This document shows, one piece after another, positions 53,346 through 64,000 of a stretch of DNA of 64,000 bases. This stretch comes from Rhodopseudomonas rhenobacensis. GTDB lineage: Bacteria; Pseudomonadota; Alphaproteobacteria; Rhizobiales; Xanthobacteraceae. Position 1 is the stretch's first letter. Every line of letters begins with the position of its first letter. A program made the translations under genes and the position numbers. The stretch spans positions 62,001 through 126,000 of the forward strand of contig NZ_JACHIH010000003.1 in the NCBI RefSeq assembly GCF_014203125.1, given 5' to 3'. The notes under the pieces are model-generated. The model did no database searches, was not told the origin of the DNA, and saw only the letters and a program-made list of their open reading frames with translations.

Positions 53346-56129
53346 ATGTCCAACCGGCATTTCGAATGGTTCAAGAAGAACGAAACCGACGACGAGGTGC
53401 AGCACAAGCTGCAGCGGCTCTACGGCCTCGCATGCGATCGCCTGGCTCTCAACCCGGACAGCAGCTTCATCGCGACCGCGATGGCGGCCAATCCGGCGGA
53501 AGCCCGACGCGATCCGGTGCAACGTCTGGCGCATCATTTGTTCACCTACAAATTGGCGATGCCGAGCGGCGCCTGGGGCCTGCTGGGGCTTGGTCTGCTG
53601 CATTCTGTGCTTCAGGAGGTCGGCCGGGAAGACGGCAAGAAGCCCGTTCCGGTCGCGATCCCGCGCGCCGACGCGCGTGATCTCGATGGTCTCGCGAGCC
53701 GGCTGCTGCTGCCCGACGTCGACCAGAAGGACGTGCGCCGGGCGGCGGCGTTCGTCGACTATCTGCTGAAGGAACAGGGGCCGAAAGGCTTCATCAAGTT
53801 CGGCCGCGAGATGGGCGTCGCCGGGACGGTGGATCCCGCCAGCCAGGCGGCGGCGGGCATTTCGAGCGCTGCCCTCGAGCTGAAATGGCAAGAGGCCTCG
53901 GACGGCGGTCCGGCCCGCAAGGGACCCGTCCATCTGGTGATGTGGGTGGCGCGGGCGGCGGCGGCGCACAGGGTGCTGCTGTTCTGGTTCCTGCTCGCCA
54001 ACGCGGTGCAGATTCTCTACGCCGTCATCGTGCCGGTGCTGCTGCAGTCGCTGTTCGACAAGGGTATCAAGCCGAGCGATGTCGAGGCTATCAGCCTCTA
54101 TCTGGCCTACCTCACCTTGGGCTTTCTGGCCGCGTCCGGATTCGGCGTGGTGCTGGACTACACGCTGGCCAAGCTCGGACCGCGCATCCTCAACGACCTT
54201 CGCGAACGGATGTTTCGCAAGATCAACAACATCGATGCGCGCGAACTCGCAAGATCCAATACTGACGAAATCATCGCCCACTTCTCCAATGACATCACCG
54301 TGGTGGAAAAGGCCGTGATCTGGGCCGTGCCCGGGCTGTTTTCCAAAGGCCTGATGTTGATCGGCTCCGTCGTGGTGGCGTTCACGCTGGACTGGCAGCT
54401 GGCGACCGTCACCCTGGTCTCGCTGGTGATCGCGTTCTGGCTGCCGCGCGGCTTCAGCAAGCGCGCGGTGCGCTTCAACTACGAGCGCGGCGCAAAGGAC
54501 GCCAAGCTCGCCAATATCGTCAAAGAGACCCTGCTGATGCAGCGGGTCATCCGCATCTTCGGCCTGCGCGACCAGCAGTCGAAGCAGTTCACCGGGCAGA
54601 TCGGTCAGCTCTTCACCGCGAGCAACGACCAATATTTCTCGTCCGGCCTGGTCGGGCGCATGACCAGCTTCGGCGTCAGCGCCGCGCAACTGCTGGTGAT
54701 CGGGCTTGGCGCCGTGCAGTCGGTGGACGGGCTGGTATCGTCCGGCACGATCGTCGCGTTCATCACGCTGCTGATCACCATCGGCGGCGCGGCCGGCTTC
54801 ATCGGCGCGCAATTGCCGCTGCTGATTCAGGGCGTCGGCGGCCTCGAGCGGGTGCAGGACCTGCTCGCCAAGCCCGACGCCGCGCCGGATCCGGAGCGGC
54901 CGGAGTCGATCGGCGGGCTGGTGCATTCGCTGCAATTCGACGAGGTCAGCTTCAGCTATGACGGCAGCAGCCCGGTGCTGGACAAGGTGTCGATGACCAT
55001 CGACTGCCCGCGGCGGGTGATGGTGGTGGGGCCGTCCGGCTCGGGCAAATCGACCATCCTGCGCCTGATCGAGAACCAGTTCTCGCCGGGCAGCGGCCAC
55101 GTCCGCTTCAACGGCGTCGATCTGCGGCTGCTGGGCGAGGAGCAGGTCCGCTCGCTGATCTCGCTGGTGCCGCAGGACACCATGCTGTTCCAGACCTCGG
55201 TGCGCGAGAATATCCGCATGGGCAAGCGCGATGCCAGCAACGCCGAGGTCGAGGCCGCGGCCAGGGCCGCCGACATCCACGCCATCATCATGGCGATGCC
55301 CGACGGCTACGACACCAACGTCGGCGAGGCCGGCAACAAGCTGTCCGGCGGGCAACGCCAGCGCATCGCCATCGCCCGCGCGCTGCTGCACGATCCGCAG
55401 ATCATGCTGCTCGACGAGGCCACCTCGGCGCTGGATTCGGCAAGCCGCGTCGCGGTGGAAGCGACCTTGCGCAAGGTCACGGCCGGCCGCACCGTGGTCG
55501 CCGTGACCCACGACCTCACGCAGTGCGAGCACGCCGATCTGGTCTATGTGGTCAAGGCCGGCCGCATGGTCGAGAGCGGCACCCACAAGATGCTGCTCGC
55601 CGCCGACGGCGTCTATGCCGATCTGTGGCAGCGCAGCGTGATCGCGGCCGCCGACGGCACCTTGCCGCGCGATCAACTGCTCGACCGGCTGCGCAAGCGT
55701 CCCATCCTCAAGGACGTGCCGGCCGATTTCGTCGAGCGCCTGCTCGCCAACATGACCGTGGAAACGGTCGGTCCCGACACCGTGCTGATCGAGGACGGCA
55801 AGCCGGCGGACCGTCTGATCTTCATTGCCCAGGGCGAGGCACAGCAAAGCATGCGTCTGTCGGACGGCACCTTCATGGCGGTCGAAGTGCTCGAGGCGGG
55901 GGATGCGGTGGGCGAATATGCGGCGCTTGAAAACGCCGAGGAATTCACCCGCGTGGTGACGCGCAAGGACTGCCACCTGCTGACGATCGATGCCGCGGCG
56001 CTGCGGGCGCTGATTGCCGAGGATCCGGCGATCGAGCAACGCATCATTGCGGCCCTCGCGTCGCGTCACGAGGCGATGACGCAATACTGCGCCTGGCAGA
56101 AATTGCAGCAGCATGCGCAGCCGCAATGA
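53346..56129 (+). CDS. ABC exporter with N-terminal extension and C-terminal cyclic-nucleotide-binding-like domain
   Basis: A 927-residue half-transporter exporter. Residues about 1-190 form a soluble, helical extension with no recognised family. The six-helix membrane domain follows (about 205-510; LLFWFLLANAVQILYAVIV, GLFSKGLMLIGSVVVAF). The ATPase domain has Walker A GPSGSGKST (near 562-570), Q-loop VPQDTM, signature LSGGQRQR (near 665) and Walker B IMLLDEATSALDS. The C-terminal part (about 780-915) looks like a cNMP-binding domain (LIEDGKPADRLIFIAQGEA, AGDAVGEYAALENAEEF). It is between TEII and FAAL and overlaps FAAL (ATGA), so it is likely a product exporter. Confidence 0.92.
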   Translation: MSNRHFEWFKKNETDDEVQHKLQRLYGLACDRLALNPDSSFIATAMAANPAEARRDPVQRLAHHLFTYKLAMPSGAWGLLGLGLLHSVLQEVGREDGKKPVPVAIPRADARDLDGLASRLLLPDVDQKDVRRAAAFVDYLLKEQGPKGFIKFGREMGVAGTVDPASQAAAGISSAALELKWQEASDGGPARKGPVHLVMWVARAAAAHRVLLFWFLLANAVQILYAVIVPVLLQSLFDKGIKPSDVEAISLYLAYLTLGFLAASGFGVVLDYTLAKLGPRILNDLRERMFRKINNIDARELARSNTDEIIAHFSNDITVVEKAVIWAVPGLFSKGLMLIGSVVVAFTLDWQLATVTLVSLVIAFWLPRGFSKRAVRFNYERGAKDAKLANIVKETLLMQRVIRIFGLRDQQSKQFTGQIGQLFTASNDQYFSSGLVGRMTSFGVSAAQLLVIGLGAVQSVDGLVSSGTIVAFITLLITIGGAAGFIGAQLPLLIQGVGGLERVQDLLAKPDAAPDPERPESIGGLVHSLQFDEVSFSYDGSSPVLDKVSMTIDCPRRVMVVGPSGSGKSTILRLIENQFSPGSGHVRFNGVDLRLLGEEQVRSLISLVPQDTMLFQTSVRENIRMGKRDASNAEVEAAARAADIHAIIMAMPDGYDTNVGEAGNKLSGGQRQRIAIARALLHDPQIMLLDEATSALDSASRVAVEATLRKVTAGRTVVAVTHDLTQCEHADLVYVVKAGRMVESGTHKMLLAADGVYADLWQRSVIAAADGTLPRDQLLDRLRKRPILKDVPADFVERLLANMTVETVGPDTVLIEDGKPADRLIFIAQGEAQQSMRLSDGTFMAVEVLEAGDAVGEYAALENAEEFTRVVTRKDCHLLTIDAAALRALIAEDPAIEQRIIAALASRHEAMTQYCAWQKLQQHAQPQ

Positions 56130-58220
56130 GTCCTGACGCGCCCGCCGGCAGCATTGCCACCCGCCTCGCCGCGCTCGCCGCGGCGTCCGACAGCCGCTGG
56201 TCGATCAGCTTCCTCGACAGCCAAGGCGCGGTGGCTGAACGCTGCGGCGCGGCCGAGCTGGCGGCGCGGGCCGCCGCGGTGGCGGGCTTTCTGGAGCGCC
56301 AGACCGCGCCGGGCGCGCCGGTGCTGCTGGTGTTCCAGCCGTCGGTCGACTTCCTGGTGGCGTTCCTCGCCTGCCAGTGGTCGGGACGTCTCGCCGTGCC
56401 GATCAACCCGCCGCGCCGGCATCGGCTGATCCAGCGGCTGCAAGCGGTGGCCGCCGACAGCGGCGCCGCGGTGGCGCTGACCGGCGGCGGCGTGGCGGAG
56501 TCTGCGCTGTGGCGGGCCGACAGCGCGGTGCTCGCGGCGATCCGCTGGCAGGACATCGGCGAGATCGACAGCGATCCCGCACTGGCCGGCCCGCTGCGCG
56601 AGGTCGATCCCGCCGCGACCTGCTTCATCCAGTACACCTCCGGCTCGACCGCGCTGCCCAAGGGTGTGGAGGTGAGCCACGCCAATCTGATGGCCGATAT
56701 GGCGCGGATGCAGGACGCCTGGGGCCTGTCGCCGTCGAGCACGATGGTGACGTGGCTGCCGGCGTTCCACGACCTCGGCTTGATCTTCGGCCTGTTGCAG
56801 ACGCTGTTCACCGGCTGTCCGGTGGTGCAGATGGCGCCGAACAGTTTTCTGCAGCGCCCGGTGTCGTGGCTCGAGGCGATCAGCCGTTTCCGCGGCACTC
56901 ACACCGCGGCGCCCAGCTTCGCCTACGATCTCTGCTGCCGCCGGATTCCGCCCGAGCAGCGCGAGGGACTCGATCTCTCCAGTCTGGTGATGGCGATGAA
57001 TGCCGCCGAGCCAATCGATCCGCGGGTGATGCAAAACTTCATCGACGCGTTCGGCCCGCATGGTTTTGGCGACACGACCTTCGCTCCGGCCTACGGGCTT
57101 GCAGAATCGACTCTGGCGGTGACCGCGAGCCCCGTCGCTGTCGCGCCACGGCTGTTCACGCTCGATGCGGCAGCTCTTGAGGACGAACGGATCGCTTTGC
57201 ATGGTGCTGTTGCTCGCCGGACTACAATTGCCGGCTCCGGCACGCCGCTGGCCGACGTGACGATCGCCATCGTCGATCCCGAGACCGGACGCCGTCAGCC
57301 TGCTGACCGGGTCGGCGAAATCTGGCTCGGCGGTCCCACCATCGCGCGCGGCTATTGGCGCAGGCCGGACGAAAGTGCTGCGACCTTCGGGGTCCGCATC
57401 GCCGACGAGGACGATCCAACGAAATATCTTCGCACCGGCGATCTCGGCGCGATGATCGACGGCGAACTCTGCGTCACCGGCCGCATCAAGGATCTGATTA
57501 TTCTATCGGGCGCCAATCACTATCCGCAGGATATCGAGCGGGCGGCACAAGCCGCCCATCCGGCGCTGCGTGTCGATAGCGGCGCCGCGTTCAGCATTGC
57601 GGGCGATCACGGCGGCGAGCAGGTCGTGCTGGTGCAGGAACTGGAGCGCACCCAGCGCCGCAGCGATCCGGCGCCCTTGTTCAGCGCGATCAGCACGGCG
57701 GTCTGGCAAACGCTCGAGCTTCAGATATCCCGCATCGTGCTGGTGGAGCCGGGCGCGGTGCTGCGCACCTCCAGCGGCAAGATTCAGCGCGCCGCCAATC
57801 GCCAAGCCTGGCGCGACGGCGCGCTTGCCGTGATCGCCGAATGGCGCGTGGCGCGAGCGCAGATTCGCGAGCCCGCATCTAGCACAGCCGCGACGCTGCC
57901 GCCGGGCGACGCGGCGGCGTTGCAACGATGGCTGTGCGAGTGGCTGTCGCGGCGGCTCGAACTGCCGCTGGCGCAGGTGCGGGTGGATCGCGGCGTCGGC
58001 GAACTCGGCCTCACTTCGGTCGATGCCGTCGAACTGGCCGTCGCGCTCGGCGCGCATCTCGCCCGCAAGCTGCCGCAGACGCTGGCTTATGATCACCCGA
58101 CCATCAACGCCATGGTGGCGCATCTGTGCAGATCGCCGCCGCCGGCTTCGGCTCCAAATCCGTCGCCGGCCTCCGGCGGCGATCTCGAAGAGCTGTTGTC
58201 GATGATCGAGGGAGACGGCC

Positions 58221-58234
<14 letters not shown>
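56126..58234 (+). CDS. Fatty acyl-AMP ligase fused to an acyl carrier protein (FAAL-ACP)
   Basis: A 702-residue loading protein. The ligase (about 1-590) has YTSGSTALPKGVEVSH, AYGLAESTLAVT, and LRTGDLGAMIDGELCVTGRI followed by KDLIILSGANHYPQDIE, the FAAL hallmark with the family's insertion that prevents CoA use. The ACP (about 605-680) has GELGLTSVDAVEL with S631. It activates a fatty acid as the acyl-AMP and loads it onto the fused ACP. It overlaps the ABC gene by four bases and the giant PKS/NRPS by 14. In iturin synthetases this part is fused to the PKS; here it is separate. Confidence 0.95.

Positions 58235-64000
<5,766 letters not shown>

Noticed and set aside
52326-56126. Minus-strand reading frame continuing upstream of the PhyH gene for over 1200 codons
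   Set aside because: It is antisense to the thioesterase and ABC genes and has antisense-type composition. The ribosome site and ATG at 52325 show where the real dioxygenase begins.

Overview
The window looks like chromosomal DNA of a high-GC alphaproteobacterium, most plausibly a Rhodopseudomonas/Bradyrhizobium relative. The grounds are the che operon type, the FdsGBA formate dehydrogenase, codon use dominated by G/C third positions, and the dyad repeats typical of that group. The organism call is inference from gene content only. No rRNA, tRNA, CRISPR array, transposase or phage gene was seen.

Region 1 (1-11595) is a chemotaxis locus. Three tandem, closely related methyl-accepting chemotaxis proteins (the first cut by the window edge) are followed by tightly spaced cheW, cheR, cheB and a large soluble protein with two degenerate MCP-like hairpins. 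After about 290 bases comes a two-gene unit: a stand-alone Aer-type PAS protein overlapping a membrane HAMP/MCP protein. Together these resemble a split aerotaxis receptor (CetB/CetA style). Region 2 (11701-17247) is a copper/silver-type efflux operon: a Met/Cys-rich secreted protein, a YtkA-like periplasmic protein, a CusB-like adaptor and a CusA-like RND pump.

Region 3 (17353-24553) holds a cytochrome b561, an OmpR/EnvZ-type two-component pair, a GDSL autotransporter esterase, a CHAD-domain protein and three small hypothetical proteins. Region 4 (24825-33634) is a formate module: a LysR regulator, a palindromic operator candidate, fdsG-fdsB-fdsA-fdhD-fdsD for NAD-dependent molybdenum formate dehydrogenase, and an oxalate/formate-family MFS transporter.

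Region 5 (33726-64000, continuing past the window) is the most notable part: a hybrid NRPS/PKS lipopeptide cluster. On the minus strand lie two NRPS genes (C-A-PCP, then C-A-PCP-degenerate E-C-PCP-TE), a complete RND efflux triad and a phosphopantetheinyl transferase. On the plus strand lie a type II thioesterase, an ABC exporter with an N-terminal extension and a C-terminal cyclic-nucleotide-binding-like domain, a fatty acyl-AMP ligase fused to an ACP, and a giant protein with KS-AT-ACP-aminotransferase-C order that runs off the end at the start of an adenylation domain. A small ABM-like protein and a PhyH-type oxygenase lie between the two arms. The architecture mirrors the start of iturin/mycosubtilin synthesis and predicts a beta-amino fatty acid capped lipopeptide: FAAL activates a fatty acid, the PKS module extends it by malonate, the aminotransferase turns the beta-keto group into an amine, and NRPS modules add amino acids. 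The final TE releases the product and the RND and/or ABC systems export it.
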